The notes: generated by a model from the sequence alone, not told the origin. 64,000 bases of DNA from Tomocerus qinae (GCA_020055645.1 CM034547.1:11068513-11132512); one strand, 5' to 3'; counted from the stretch's first letter, positions 37,501-51,890 are shown. Translations and numbers: made by a program.

Positions 37501-40500
37501 GAAAGTCCCTAGATGTGCAAAATTTTGATTTGCACACTAAGTTGCTATTGGATTTAATAATAGTTTTATAACTCTCCGAGGTTGCTGGTTACTGCCCGGA
37601 GCCATTCATATGTACCAATTTTCAATGTGTATGTAAATATGCCTAGTATGATAATTAGGACGATCCTTCATAACCTCATATCAAATACATGCTGAAACCG
37701 TATTTTGTGGTTTGGTGATGATAGAATATGTACGTACTTTATCAAAAATATGCGTACAGTAATTCTGATTCATGGATTTGCACTTTATTCAACAACAAAC
37801 ATATGTGGTTGAATAGGGATTTACTGCTATGTCTTCCCAACCACTCACGATCAGATGACATCAGATGGGAGTTTAGTGCATGTCTAGAAATCATCTTATT
37901 GTTAGTATGTTACCACTTACCTTGATTTGCTGATTTAAAAAATCTGTGCTGTGAACACCTTGGTCGGATATCATGCGTTTTGGTGTGTAGTTCAACAAGT
38001 TCAAATGTTTCAACCAAAAGAAACAGATGTCAAGATATAAATGTGCTAATTTGTACTTTTCTATAAATTCAGCAAGATAAAAGATTCAAAAGGAGATCCT
38101 TTGTTTCGCTACCATGTTTTTCTAAAACGTTTCCGCTGTTACTTTAGCATAATACTCATGTGCACATCCGCAAAACTAGCTTAGTAATCTATAATGAGCA
38201 AGAAAGGCATTTGAAATCTGTAAATTTATCAGAGATGATTCATCTTAAATATGTGTCATATCAGAAAATCTTAGATAATTTCATGCTCATTAATAATACT
38301 ATCTTTACCAACTTGCGCACGTGTATTTACTATTTATTTACAGTTTACTATCTTTATTAACTCTACTACTCATGAAGTGTTACATTTAAACTATCAGTTG
38401 TCATTTTGTCATATACCTCTTCTAAGTAATGACATTTCCTTTGAACTCATTTAAACTAAAATCAATGTGTGAAAAGGGGATGTTTCTCTTTTGTCGCATG
38501 TTGTCTATATAAGTAGGCGTTTGTGTTTAAACACACTTTATTTGACAATCAATCAGTTACTCAGGTCATACATCATATTATCATCGTCATCTGGTTCTGT
38601 TGTAAGTTTGTATTTGCGATCAGAAATAAATGGCATGATTGAAGGATTCCCTCTGTCTGCCACTTCTAAAAACCTCAATACTTTTCTTTTCTTTTGGAAG
38701 TCAAGAAACAGTATTTTCTTTGATTTTTAAGTCGTGCTATGATGTCATTAACATAAATCATTATCCCCACTTTGTTGTCATTATTTCAAAGCTGGAGTAT
38801 GTCTGTAAATTGGAGTTCATTGAACAGCACTACAATTACAACTATGGTTTAAATATTATATTCATTCAGTATGTAATTAGATTAGGGAAGGTCAGGAGTC
38901 AGAGTAATTAGAAATAGATGATAGCTTAAGTACTTATAAATCTTATCAACTGACAAACATTTGGTTGAATTTGTATATTAATAGTAATCACCTACGTCTT
39001 GTATTCACTCATGTGTTTATTTCATGTTTGGGTTTCGTTTTCATCACATGTTTTTCAGCTTTCATCAATGTTTATTTAGGTTTTTAAAAGAGTGTATATA
39101 TAGTAAATAGTATAGAGATGTATGCAGAATATCTGTACATGTTGTCGTGTGAGTAGGTATTTCCAGTGCTTGGTTACGTCAGGTCTATTTATAGCAGAGT
39201 GATATCATGGACATATATAAATATGAATAGGGTGTCGAGTATAGAATGTAATATGAGTATGGTTTATGGCAATGCGTATCATAAGGATGCATGGAGTAAA
39301 AACAGTAAATTAATGTGACTCCATAAGGATTGACAAAGATGAACATGAACATGACATGACGCAGAGGAGCAAACGTTGGTTCGGAAGGACCGACAGAGAA
39401 CTTTACATTATTGCATGGCTTTTTGTTCATTTTTGCTTGTAAGGCATGAATGTGTATGTAAATATAGGAGATGTGTGCAATGCACACACACGTATGATTT
39501 TAAATTGCTGTCTTGTCTTGGCTGCAGTATAAAGTTCCTTCTGTTGTTTACATAAAACCCTAGACAAGGAAGATAGGAACATAATAGCAATAATAATAGG
39601 TTGACTCAAGTCTGAATGATACTGAAATAAAACTCATGGTTTGTGCAGCTCAGTTTCTGCTCTGGCTTGAATTGCATGGTTTAACTTTATGACAGAGTAT
39701 ATGATATTTATGAGGTGTGACCCGAGGGAATTCCTTGTGGTTTTACAGGGCAATTTATTATTACTGTTGTACTTCAACGGACCATTTATTTCACTAAAAG
39801 TAGAAGGCAAAACAGACTTACCCAAGTCAAAGTCTACATTGACTCTTTTTCTTTACGACTCTATTGAATTTGCACTCATTTGAGATTTTCGCAAAGTTTG
39901 TTGTTTCCTTTTGAGATTCTCATGAACTTTAACTTTGTTCGGATACAATTTACATATCAAGAGACGTTCACTCAGTTCCTATTGTAGTCCACTGCGGTTT
40001 TATGCTTAACGCCAGCATATTCAAGTTGTTTGCATTCACTCAAATTATGTATGTCTATGGGCACCTCGACTTCCAAGTCCTAGCATTGTCTGCCTGTTTA
40101 CTAGCATTGTGTACGTCAAATTAGGGAAATAGTATATGCTACCTACTATATGCGTAAAGCATACACTACTGTGTCGATATAATGTGTAACAAGAATTTGC
40201 ATTCTCTAAAGCGGAATAAATTAGCTGTAGACAATGCATTATAGTGTCCATAAACTTTGTCTTGCAATAATAGTACTTAGGGAGTTAAGTGCTATAGCAT
40301 AAACTCAGAAAAACATTTGTTTGGGATGCAAATGTCACGGTTATCTTTGCTAAACCATGATATATATACGTTTGCTTTAATTACTCGTGTATAATATGTA
40401 GGTACCTAAAGTTTAATGTATACTTGTGCAATATGCCTAGTAAACGATGTATATACTTAAACACTTTTAGGTATATGCGTACGTGCATTCATTTGCAAAA

Positions 40501-43500
40501 TATTCACACGGTATACCTAAGTGTGTAGTGAGTAGTATAATATAATATCTATAATAATATTAGAATCTTATTGTAGTTGATGAAGTAATAATCACTTAGC
40601 TTAGCACTTCTGCTTTAGGGCGGAGGAAACAGATTTGTTTAATTGTTATAGTATGTAGGTTGTTGTAATAAGATTAAATAATGATTTGTGCTAAATGTTG
40701 AACTTGTGGAACATTAATTGTTCACAATGCATTGTATTTCATACTAAATACACTGAACATAGAACGGTAAACAAGCCGCGGCAAGCCAATTAACTATTTT
40801 TATGTAACTGAAATTAGTAGCGCACCGACTAGGCTTTGGTTTAATTTTTTATAGTATTAGCATCACCTATACTAAATTAATCCAAGGATTAATGTGACTA
40901 TTACTATCAGTGTCGAAAGTTCTATGTTTAGTTAATGTGTGTGTTTATAAGTTTTATGGCAATAATAATTATAGAGCACAACCACATCTAGATTTTCGTA
41001 TCAAATAAATGATCTTGCATGCTTTCCATTATGTTTGCTTTTGCCAGTACTATTATGAATGTGTTTTTCTACATTCTCTATCTATATTCTGCATGTACGC
41101 TGAACTTGGGTAAGGTACATCTAGCCTAAGGTATGAACTATGTAGGCATTTAATTTATGTAATTAAGTGTTGATCCTGAGATTAATACAGTACTCTGTCT
41201 ATTTATATCAGTTAAGGGTAGGCATTCTTGTACTTATATAAAATAACACCAAAGAACGTGGCTTAACAGATTGGGTAGCAGGTGCTTTATAGGTAATGGG
41301 CCAAATTGATATTGCTAACGCGTATAAGTACTGCTTGTTTATTCTCCACCTCGGATATACAGTAGCCCAATTAGTTTTGTTTTATTGATGTACAATGGTA
41401 AAGGCTACAAAGACATAAAAGACCTACATAAAATGATTGTTTGCTTTGTCGTATTCGCAAACTGTTACATAGCATTCTCTTACAAAGTATTCCGGCTTGG
41501 CTTAAAGTAACAATGTTTAGATAGATGAGCTTTTCAGATACACTTCTTGTTTTACAAAGCTGGCTCTGTTTGAGTTGGTATTACTCATGTGTTCTAATCA
41601 GATTGTAATCCGTATTTGATTTTTGCAGAAGGGATTAAAACATTGCTGGGTAAACACGTGAGGATTCTGCTAAAATGTGCCGTCAAATTAGAGTCAAAAG
41701 GGGACAAGACAGAAAACAGAGTTTTGGTAAGTCGCACTGCAGTTGTAATTTATCTGCAGCACTAGCAATGCCTAATCTGATCATTGTTGTACTCTTATTC
41801 TACCTTTCAGTTCAGTTTTAGATGGGTTTAGCCAGCTATTTATTCGTTTTGTGTACGAGAAGACCAACTGACAATGACATTAGATGTTATCTACATTCAG
41901 TGCATTATGCTATACTTATTTTGCAATGCCTTAGTTATTAGTAATTCCATAACTGTCAACGATGGTGTTTGATCTAATTGAATCTAACCGAATTTGAAAA
42001 TGAAAATTCATTCCAAGGCTTCTCTTTAGTATGTCTTCCTGACCTAAATACAAGAATGATGATTTCCTAGAAATTTTAATTAAGATGTTTAAAATGATAT
42101 TTTTCCGTGACTTCACTTCACGGAACTTGACTTTGTTTTTGGAACTATTCAAGATATTTGAGACAACTTTTCCTCAAGTATAAAAGGCACATTTGGCGAT
42201 GAAAAGTGATACGTGATGCATATACAAATACAAAACGCTCAATATGAAATTAAAAAGGATGTAGACAATGTTTGTTCTACACTCACATTCTGCTTTTGAG
42301 AGATGATACACTTGTGTAAACATGTTATGTAATCTTCTAAAAATCTGCCTTTTTCAAATTGAAACACTAAGTTATAGAGATTCTGATTTTATATGTATAA
42401 CTACAATAGAGCAATGTGCAAACAGTTCAAGACGAAAGCGAGATCGACAAATTTTTGGCAATAAATCAAAGAAACATCTGCTGTAGGAATATTACAAATA
42501 CATCAGTCTTCTCTCAATACAATTCTGCGTATAATAATAGAAGGGTAAAATGAAAATTCGAAGTGAGAATAAGAGTGTAACAATTCTATAGCATAACTCT
42601 TCTGAGAACTAAAGAAAGAAAGAAAGAAATATCATGAAATTGTTTTTATTGGTTTCTTTGCAGGTGTTTTGCCCATGTCGGTTCTTCTGCCTAAAAGTTC
42701 CTCCTCGGGTAAGTTAGAGTAGACAGAGTAACTCAAATTCAATTTAACTTTCGGATAGTTTCTTCCGCTTACTCCCTCCATTCTCCGCTACTCCTCCATT
42801 CATTCTCGGAACCTGCAGTTCTTTGTAACGTAATAGCAGTAGAACGGTAACGGTGCTATAGAACTCAAGTCAATGTCAACATTTCGGATGCATCTGAATT
42901 GTTCCACCCTAAAGTTAGTATGTATCTGTATCCGCATTCACGAGTCCCATCGCCTTTTATTTCCTCCTTTGGGTGCTCCTTACACTTTTACTTATCTCTT
43001 TTCTTCATCTTCCATAGCTTCATTTTGTCGCCTTGTCTATTCTGGTATGTGCCTTTTGGTGACTTACAGAGACCAAAGGCATTTATTTATACTATATACA
43101 CAAACCCATGGAATGCTGTCTCTTCTTGTAACTACGCACATTTCTTTTCTCTACAAATTCCCCTAAGCATTTTCCTTAATGACATCCAACAACCGGCGCA
43201 ACCCCTAAAGTGTATTTGTGTGTTTATTCTTCAGTCAAAGGAAACCTTCATTGATTTATGAATGAATCTTCATGTTTTTTTCCTCTTTACAGATCGATTT
43301 TCACTTCCATTATCTGGAAATCCAGGCGATCGAGAGCAAAAAGCCAAATCAGGTAAATTCCAATATGTCTTTTCTATATTCATGTTTACTTAGTGTTTGC
43401 GTGGAATTATTTTCTCGGGTTTTCTACTTTACGCTGGCTTACACTTACTATATGTTAGTAAATGTTTATACTAAATTAGAAGAAAGCATTAGAAAACTCT

Positions 43501-44947
43501 TTGTTTCTCCATAGGGAATTTCAAATTGTGTTTAAAAGCCAAATGACTCAAATAGTTGCGTGCTGCGTGCTTTACCGAATGGAGAATAGATGAACAATTG
43601 GATTAGTTTCGTTTTAGAAAAATAGCTTTTAGGCACGTACATAGCGTCAGTTTCAGTCGTGCGAACTGCAAATTCGATGTCTAGATTAGGTATATGTGTA
43701 TTATTTGTGATGTCATATATCAATGCATAATATAGTTTGTCTTGGATCGATAACCGCAGAAATCCCAATACAAAATCCAAATATAAAGTGGAAGTTATTG
43801 TTTTGTGACAATATTTATGTCTTATTGTGGATATAACAAGGTCTTTTTGGTCGAGTTTGTGTTATTTACGTATTTTTTGTTTACATTTACAGCTGGTCCT
43901 GACTGCTAACGACAAGAGTCACAGTTTTTTGATACCTGACCCGGAAAAGGTGGACATGATCGATAGAATGATAGTTACGCTGCTGACCGCTTTGAGTGAA
44001 ACATTTCCAGGAATTCCGTTGTAGTAAGCAACACAATATTATTATGCAATTTAGTGATAAATTATACTACTTAGTAGCCTTTTCTGTATAAGTGTTTACC
44101 AAATGTGTATATTTGTATAGACGTAATTGATAAACGTATCGTATCATATCAAGATCCACATGTGTTTGTTTTTATTTATTGGGGATTTTAACTCTAGAAA
44201 TAAATGTAATTGTTCCTGTTATCCTATTTACTTTGTTTTTGTCGATATTGTTAACCATTTCAAGTGTGAAAGAATAATGTATTTGTATGCCCATGTAGGT
44301 CGATAAGATTTTATGTAATACTAGAGATTCAAAGATTGTCTCAATCTCAACATAATATATATGTTTAGCAGTATGTGACTTGAAAGCTGTATTAAATAGC
44401 AATCTGTAAGTTGGGGCAAAGGAAATGATAGAGTTTTGGCGAAGCAAATAAAAGCGGAGAAGAATAATGTCAAGGAAGTGAAATTGAATGTGTTCTATTG
44501 GAACAAATGAATTTGAGTCTAAGAGATGTATTTCATTTTGCCTGTAGCAATATAGTGAAGCGAATCGATGTAGTTCCAGCGAAAAGACTCCAACACTTGG
44601 ACTTAACATTCGATGGAGGGAGTAGTAGCAGTGGAAGTGGAAGTGGGGGCAGTATGACAGGAACAACTTCGACGATTTCAACTCCAGTGCCATATCCCAA
44701 GTCAAAGAGCACATCTTCCCTGGAGGAGAATGCTAACTTAGTCAACGTTCAGTTAAATTTAAGTCAAACGAGCAGTGGCTCGACGAACTCTGCAGATCGA
44801 TCTTCTTCGGCTTCAATGACTCCATCGAACTATCACCATGTGTCTTGTGGAGGACCCGGCTCTGTTGGACCTTGTGGTGGATTCTCCACTCAATATGCCT
44901 GGATGTGCGATTTGCACGGTTTGCCTTACCGTGAGGAAGTTGCATGG
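34529..44947 (+). CDS. CARMIL: CARMIL / LRRC16 family protein (first six coding exons; continues beyond window)
   Basis: Capping protein, Arp2/3 and myosin-I linker, which removes capping protein from actin barbed ends at the leading edge. Exons: 34529-34586, 41629-41726, 42664-42708, 43293-43352, 43893-44023, 44548-44947; continuous phase, 264 residues seen. The PH-like domain is clear: VKLESKGDKTENRVLVFCPCR, FHYLEIQAI and LSETFPGIPLYNIVKRI line up with vertebrate CARMIL. Exon 6 then has GPCGGFSTQYAWMCD and YREEVAW, the conserved entry to the LRR domain. Between RLQHLDL and GPCGGF lies a Ser/Gly/Thr-rich insertion of about 80 residues (154-236). An apparent stop after GIPL is avoided because the donor GTAAGC starts at 44024. 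LRRs, the capping-protein-binding motif and the Pro-rich tail must lie to the right of 64000. The gene start has an in-frame stop upstream. Confidence 0.95.
34587..41628. other. CARMIL intron 1
   Basis: 7 kb AT-rich intron. It contains the long-TIR element at 36237-37062. Open frames such as 35437-35772 (minus) and 38639-38911 (plus) show no motif. A TATATAAG at 38506 is 47 bases from a TCAGT, too far for a standard TATA-initiator pair. Nothing else is supported. Confidence 0.45.
36237..37062. mobile_element. Degenerate DNA element with long terminal inverted repeats
   Basis: Left end TACCAAGGAATCTAGAATAC...GACAAGGAAAGGCAAA and the complement of the right end TACCAAAGAACCTAGAATAT...GACAAAGAAAGGCAAA agree over about 50 bases. 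Weaker inverted similarity continues inwards, for example CTATGGGGATTTGC (about 36417) against the complement of GCAAATCTCCATAG (about 36870). Both ends abut TA, compatible with a Tc1/mariner-type target. The 830-bp element has no open frame of transposase size. Probably an old non-autonomous copy. Confidence 0.65.
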
Positions 44948-46385
44948 GTAAGTTACCTTGCTTTTCAATATTCTATTTTCATTGTAGTAGTCTTAAGGCT
45001 GACTCTTTGATTATTATTCTCCGTATCAACTTCACTTTATAAGTAAAGTCTCCCTCCTTCATGACTTTCATCCAACCAGTATTTTACATTCTGCACACAA
45101 CTAACATTTTCACTCGGGTGCTCCGTCCTACAGTATTTCCAATCTAGAGGAAACGCATATTCCATTCATTCATTTTAAATCGTGTACAACGTTCAGCTCA
45201 GCTTTTCCCTTTTCCTCACTACATTACGTTTCGTAAGAAGTTACACCTTGCACCTCAGAATGTAACAGCATGTATCTCCATGTATGATGTATGAGACTTT
45301 CTCCCTCATGACCGAGGCTGGCTCACGGCGTCTTATCCTCCAATTTTAAAATGCCATAATTTTGATGGATGAACCTGAACCTATATTATAGAGATTTTCC
45401 CTCTAACTCTTCTAAGTTATTGATCGATTCGATATACCAAATGCAAAATGCATTTCGTACAGGATATGCATTTGGAATGGCTTTTATATAAAAGTTGAGT
45501 TTCCGTATTTTACTTTTTACTGCTCCTCTCTCTGCCACAATGGAATTAGGGATATCATGCGTAGAATGCGGAAGAGTGAAAGCTACTCATTCATTCATAC
45601 GTTAAGTCTCTTCTGGCCTCTACATAGAAAATATTACTTTTCCTTTATTTAAAAAAGAAGATTGTATACCTCAGAACATGCTACGGAAACTATGCACAAA
45701 ACTTGTTCTACTATTCTCCAGACAATTGAAAAAATTACTAGTCATTTGTTTCACAGTCATGCGGAATTCTCTTCTTCGAATTTCCTTCTGCTTCTTTTAC
45801 CTAAATAGAATAGAGAAAATGAGTTTGAATGTTCTATATTTAGTACAGTACTACAAACTACAGAGTCCAGTTACTATACTGGGTATTCCAATCCTATTAC
45901 TAATCTTATTCCTTTCATGAATTCGAAACTTTCCTAGGAAAATTAATTCTTAAATAGTACGTTGTCACGTAAGAGCGATCTTGTTCTTAGAAATGGCGGA
46001 TTCTCGGATTTCATTACTCATTGATATTTCTGTTTTATTTGGTAGTGTCTTCTATGGAATATTATAAAAGGTTAATGCCCTGTTCTTACAAAGGGGGAGG
46101 GTTGTTTTCCATGAGGACAAATTGTAGAACTAGTAAATAGATAACAGGATAGTATCGTGCTCTTGTTTCACAGTATCATCCTGCCTGCATTTATCTAGAT
46201 TTACGTTATTACTATTTCACCACATCACAATACCATAGAGCGAACAAAGAAATATAGGGGGAATCAAGGGCCCTTCCTAAGCTGTACGATACAATACGAA
46301 AATGTCAAGTGCAGTGAATTTCTGAATAGAAGGCAAGAAGGGAAAGCAATTGTAGAGAGAAAAACCTACAGCAAGCCGTAACAGA

Positions 46386-47770
46386 AGCTCGCCTGATTAA
46401 AGGTTAACGTGTACACATTTTGGTAGCCAAAAAGTACTCGCACGTAGCACAAAACCGAGCGTACGGATTTTGATCAAACTTTCAGAATTGGGTCTTTATA
46501 TATGTAGCTATGACATATTAAAAATTCAGACATTGATATTATAGGGAAACGAAGCTATATTATTTGAAAAATCAACAAAAAATCAAAATTGATTAATGTT
46601 GACTATGAAAATCAACAGAAAATCAAAATTGATTTAATGTTGACCATAAAAATCAACAGAAAATCAAAATTGATTAATGTTGACTATGAAAATCAACAGA
46701 AAATCAAAATTGATTAATGTTGACTATGAAAATCAACAGAAAATCAAAATTGATTTAATGTTGACCATAAAAATCAACAGAAAATCAAAATTGATTAATG
46801 TTGACTATGAAAATCAACAGAAAATCAAAATTGATTATTGTTGACTATGAAAATCAACAGAAAATCAAAATTGATTAATGTTGACTATGAAAATCAACAG
46901 AAATCAAAATTGATTAATGTTGACTATGAAAATCAACAGAAATCAAAATTGATTAATGTTGACTATGAAAATCAACAGAAAATCAAAGTTAATTAATGTT
47001 GACTATGAAAATTAACAGAAAATCAAAATTGATTAATTGTGAATATGAAAATTAACAGAAAATCAAAATTGATTAATTGTGAATATGAAAATTAACAGAA
47101 AATCAAAATTGATTAATTTCGAATACGAAAATCAGCAGAAAATCAAAATTGATAAATGTTGACTATGAAAATCAACAGAAAATCAAAATTGATTAATATT
47201 GACTATCAAAATCAATACAAATCAAAATATATTAATAACGACTATCAAGATCAATGCATAAGAAAATATATTAATATTGACTATCAAAGTCAATACATAA
47301 TGAAAATATATTAATATTGACAATCAAAGTCAATACATAATGAAAATATATTAATATTGACTGTTAAAATAAAGACAAACTTGAAACAGATTCGTTATTT
47401 TACTTTTAAAGGTAATTTTCCGGTTTTGTTATTTTACTATATAATTTCAGTTTTAGTAGAAGCGGCATGATATAGTTTATACTATCCCGCTAACAATCTA
47501 TAGGAAACGGTATTACAATTTTCAATGCCCATTTTTCACTTTAACTATCAAAATGAAGACAAAGTGAGCGCGCGGTATCTCAGCAACCTATGGACCGATT
47601 TACCCCAAAATCAATAGGGATCGTCAGTGGTCCATAGGCATTGTTTTTGCCAAGTTTGGTCTATATCCGTCATTGCTTTCGAAAGTTATCGTGGGTACGG
47701 ACGGACGGACCGACGGACGGACGGACGGACAGACTGTGCGGTTCTATAAGCTCGCTTACTCAGGCGAGCT
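46386..47770. mobile_element. TIR element with internal hairpin minisatellite and (GGAC)n tail
   Basis: Left end AGCTCGCCTGATTAA (46386-46400) matches the complement of the right end (47756-47770) at 14 of 15 positions. The left part (about 46410-46560) is non-repetitive. The centre is a ~20-copy, ~40-bp tandem array (listed separately). The right part has non-repetitive sequence, then a (GACG/GGAC)n tract at 47694-47733, then a terminal hairpin GCTCGC/GCGAGC at 47750-47769 followed by CTAA. No coding frame. TIR plus terminal hairpin plus microsatellite tail resembles non-autonomous elements widespread in invertebrates; a Helitron-like 3' end is another reading. No target-site duplication is clear. 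Confidence 0.7.
46568..47370. repeat. ~40-bp tandem minisatellite with self-complementary units
   Basis: About twenty head-to-tail units of 39-41 bp, with a typical core AATCAACAGAAAATCAAAAT then TGATTAATGTTGACTATGAA. Within a unit, TCAACA pairs with TGTTGA and AATCAA with TTGATT, so every unit can form its own stem-loop. Roughly sixteen units are well conserved and the last four (from about 47205) degenerate. A variant unit (TTTAATGTTGACCATAAA) recurs as units 2 and 5, suggesting a three-unit block duplicated once. Confidence 0.9.
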
Positions 47771-50700
47771 AAAACTAGGAGGAATGATCAGTCAGCAGGA
47801 TCATTTGAACACTAGGAAAGAATAATGCTCTCAGGTCATCACGGATGAACATGAAGTAATAATGGAGGAATAGGGTGGCAGAAGTACTTCACTTACCTAT
47901 GTATGCTATGTTCTGATGTACTGTACTGGGAATTGATTATCTCTATTTCATTACTTGTCTTCTTGAGTGTGCACTGTTTTGAGATAGAGTGGGATACCTA
48001 CTCAGAATCTCACGTCTCTACTAAAAGATATCACTTGCTACGTTGATAAATGAATTAAGTATCTCTTTTACTCTTCGCCTCCAAGAAATCCTACGTTTCA
48101 GCTATAATACTGATATATTATACATGTTTGTTCCTTTGATTGACTCGATTTTCATCCTACTACTACAAAAGCCATTTTCCAGATAGATATATCAGTGTAT
48201 CCTTCTGTTATATAGAAGTACGTGGACGTGACTTAGACTCATTTTTATCAGGAGAACTTACTCAGTTGCTGATTATTGTAGAAAACATCATTATCTAACG
48301 AGCTTTCATACTAGTCTGTAGTTTTTAAACACTTCACTTAAAGAAATGCCCGCTCAGTCTTTTAATTTGATTTCAATTTATCCAGAGACTGTATACACGG
48401 GTAAATGGAACATTTTCTCGAGTACCAAAGATTTTTTTCTACAATTTTAAGCATTCGAAGATGATTAGATTTGAGAAAAGCTTAATTTGATTCTGAATTA
48501 AGTACCTAGTAATATCATGGGCTAAAAATTAGAGTGTATGCTTAGTTATATACGTACTAAAAAGTTTGCAGTTGAATATAATCTACTTATAATGTGATAC
48601 CCTATACAGATTGGTTACAACATCGGTTCTTAAGGTTGGTGGGACGAAAGGAAACCAAGGCAAAGCGAGGGTGACTGACAAATCATGTTAGCATTCTTAG
48701 GATTCTGTTCGTTTGCTAATCTCATACATATTTACATGACATAGACTATAAGTTGTAAATATTATGTGAATCAGAATCGGGCCATAATACAAGCATGACA
48801 ATAATAATCCTTTTCTCGTGAAAAATGTCTTCAACAACCTAATACGCAACAAAAGGTTGATACCGCAGTTTATTGCTCATCAAATACTTAGTATTTATTG
48901 CTTTAGCAGTTAACTACTCTTACTCACGAGGTATATTTCGGTAGCTAATGTATTTACAATATTTTAATAATGCAAGCAAGTTATTTTATTTATAGTCATG
49001 TTTAGTATACTATGTAAATACCATTTCTTCTTACTTCTATCTACTAGCCTTGATGTCATACGATGTGGCAAAGCAACGACATTGTGTGACTGACGAAATT
49101 GATATTATATTAAGGATTCATGACAAACGGCGCAGTACGGAGTGGAGAGACGGATAATTAATCATAAAGGCACGTCTGATTACATGAAAAGAAGAGAGCT
49201 CGTGTAAAATATTGCAAAAATGTGCTCACTCGTGGAAACTCATATTGCTTTTGATAGTGACTTGAACTCAAGTATGAAATAATGGATGAGTCTCATTTCA
49301 GTAGTTAACAAAACATTGGCAAATATTGACACGCATGCAAAATTCACACTACATGTAGTGTAATTATGTATGTACATAGAATTTACATGATCTACACACT
49401 AGGCTCAGAAAATGGTTGGTTGTGGTACCTATGCAATTAGTAGTAGTAGCACATTTTTATATTTGCATGTGGTGAGAAATGCAGTTGCTAATTTTAAAAC
49501 AGATAATACTGACACTTTATTAAGTATAGGTTGATAGTTGCGTGATATGTCTCTGAGAGTAGATTGTTTGTGTGCCCACAGAGCCTATAGTCATAAAAAT
49601 GAATAGCAGTTGGACCGAATCCAATAGTCCATGTTTTCTATGCCGCTATGCATGTGAAGTTGAATCGATGGCGATGTTGATGCTTTTGGTGCTATGAGCA
49701 TTAGTAATTAATTGAATAAAAATCTGTGTTATGTTTTTATTTACACACCGCGTGCAGCCAACCGCATTGTGGTATCTTGGTATTCACATACAGAGAGAAC
49801 AAGAAATCGTTAGTTGAAATTGTGCCTAGTCGACTACAAAAGTGCAGACATGATCGAGTTTGAGATCTATTCAAACTATTATTAGAGGGCAAGCAGACCA
49901 GGCCAGAGTAGCTAACGAAAGGAGGATATCCGTTTTACTTGCTGCACACACCTGCACAGTATCTAAACACTGAGTGGCGTTATATGGATGTATATTTAGG
50001 TATAGAGATAGAGCCCATGGAAGTCACATCGATATCAACTAGCCTCAACCCTGTTCTGTACTATATCAATAGGAGTAGGTAGATTATCTGCAGATGGCTA
50101 GCTTTGCCTTGCCTTACTTATTACTGCTATCGTATTTATCTTATCTCTCAAAATAGGTTATGTCGACTTCGGTATACTCTTGTTGCTTTGCAATTCCATA
50201 CACTAGTAGCCCGCATCCGCTCTCCTACGTGAACGTAACTCTGACGGGAAATGTTTTTTCCATACATATCTCAAAAGCAGTAAATTTTGTCTAATAGTAA
50301 TCTACCTTAGATAGGATGGATATTGATAAGCTAAAACATACGATAGTACTTTACTATGATATTTGCATTTTAACATTTGTCTTGTGTATAGTAGAGACGT
50401 AATTTACTGCTCCGTGTACAGAAAGTGTTTATTTATGTATGCAAATGATAAAAGGGTAAGAAGGGTGGGAGAAAACTTGAGATTTTTTATACTACCAGTT
50501 GGAGATATCAATAATGGTTCTAACAAACTCGTTATGACGTTAAAGAATTTTTTGGGTTTAAAGCGTTTTTCTCTTTTATCTGTATTAATGTGACTTTCGT
50601 TTGGACACGGACAGACACGTAACTAAGGCAAGGTCATCCTTACAATTGTGGCATCTCTTTGATGCTAGATTGTGGCCATCTGAATAGGGTGTAGATACAT

Positions 50701-51890
50701 TATGAAGTAGTTCAGCTCATATGCAAATTTCTTATGGGCTAGCAGCTAATTATTTTACGGAAATGCAAATCTAAAGATTTCCAAGGCTAAAAGGCTAAAT
50801 TTTTATTTGTTGTCATTTTTAGTTTCTCATGATTGTATATCTGCATGTTAAGGCACTTTTATATTCAGGCCTATTATGCTACCATTTAACTAGTACTATA
50901 GGAGGTTGCTAATAAGCAAACTGAACTTCTGGACTGATACTAGTCTAGATTTATATTTATTTTTATATTATTATCTTGAATGATTCACTTATGACTTCTG
51001 TATACTAATAATACATTTAAGTGGAATGGTTAATATGGATGTATACCTATAATATTATGGTTTTTAGATTCATTCAAAATGCTCTATATAATTGTTTCAT
51101 TTACAAATTAGTTTGGTATATCTATTGTCTGTATTCTGAAGATTGATCTAGCTAAGTGTCTATGTAATATTTAGTAGTAATCTAAATAGTTACACATAAT
51201 CTGATCATATTTTCATACATCTCATATATTATATTACTCACATGCTGTAGATAGTGAAGATTAAATATGTCATTTCTTAAAAGTGTATTGTTATAACGTT
51301 TATAAGTTAGATAGGAGTACGCAAAATTGAGCAGCGTGGCCATTTCATTGCAAAATTCTCGTACGATAAGGTGTGCACCAACTCCAACTGCTAGTAAACA
51401 CTTAGTAGAGATACTCGAAGTTTCAAAGTGAGGTACAAGGTACCTAATATTCTATTATTATGTGTAAAACTATGCAGTTAATGCATAAATAAATTACAGA
51501 AAGGTTTTGTATGTGTTAGTGTAGCCCAAGGCATTAATGAGTAATTTCTTTAAGTATTAATTGAATGCACGCAAAAGATGGTTTATTTCAATTGAGAATT
51601 AAGTTGCGTGGTGTGTATTAAGCAAGTCGTGCTTGCTTTGGGTTAGCACGCCAGTTTACTGTTGACTTGCATTAACATGACAAGACAGAAGTAAACACTA
51701 AAGAGATCATCAACAAACACTATCTTTTGACAAAGGTATTATTATTATGTTGGTGGTTAGTTTAATAGTGTAGTAGAGGCGCAGCTCATAACACACGCCA
51801 CTCTTAGGGGAGAATTAACTCTACATTTCTGCAGTCGTGTTCATTTGTGTAAGTATTTTCTATATCACAAATTGCAAATTTTCCTCTTAC

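Noticed and set aside
38506-38600. TATATAAG plus TCAGT plus donor, possible alternative CARMIL promoter
   Set aside because: TATA-to-initiator distance is about 47 bases, too long, and no coding exon follows.
44021-44029. TAG and TAA right after the PH-domain coding sequence of CARMIL, suggesting a truncated gene
   Set aside because: A donor (GTAAGC) begins at 44024, and splicing to 44548 restores the conserved NIVKRI continuation.
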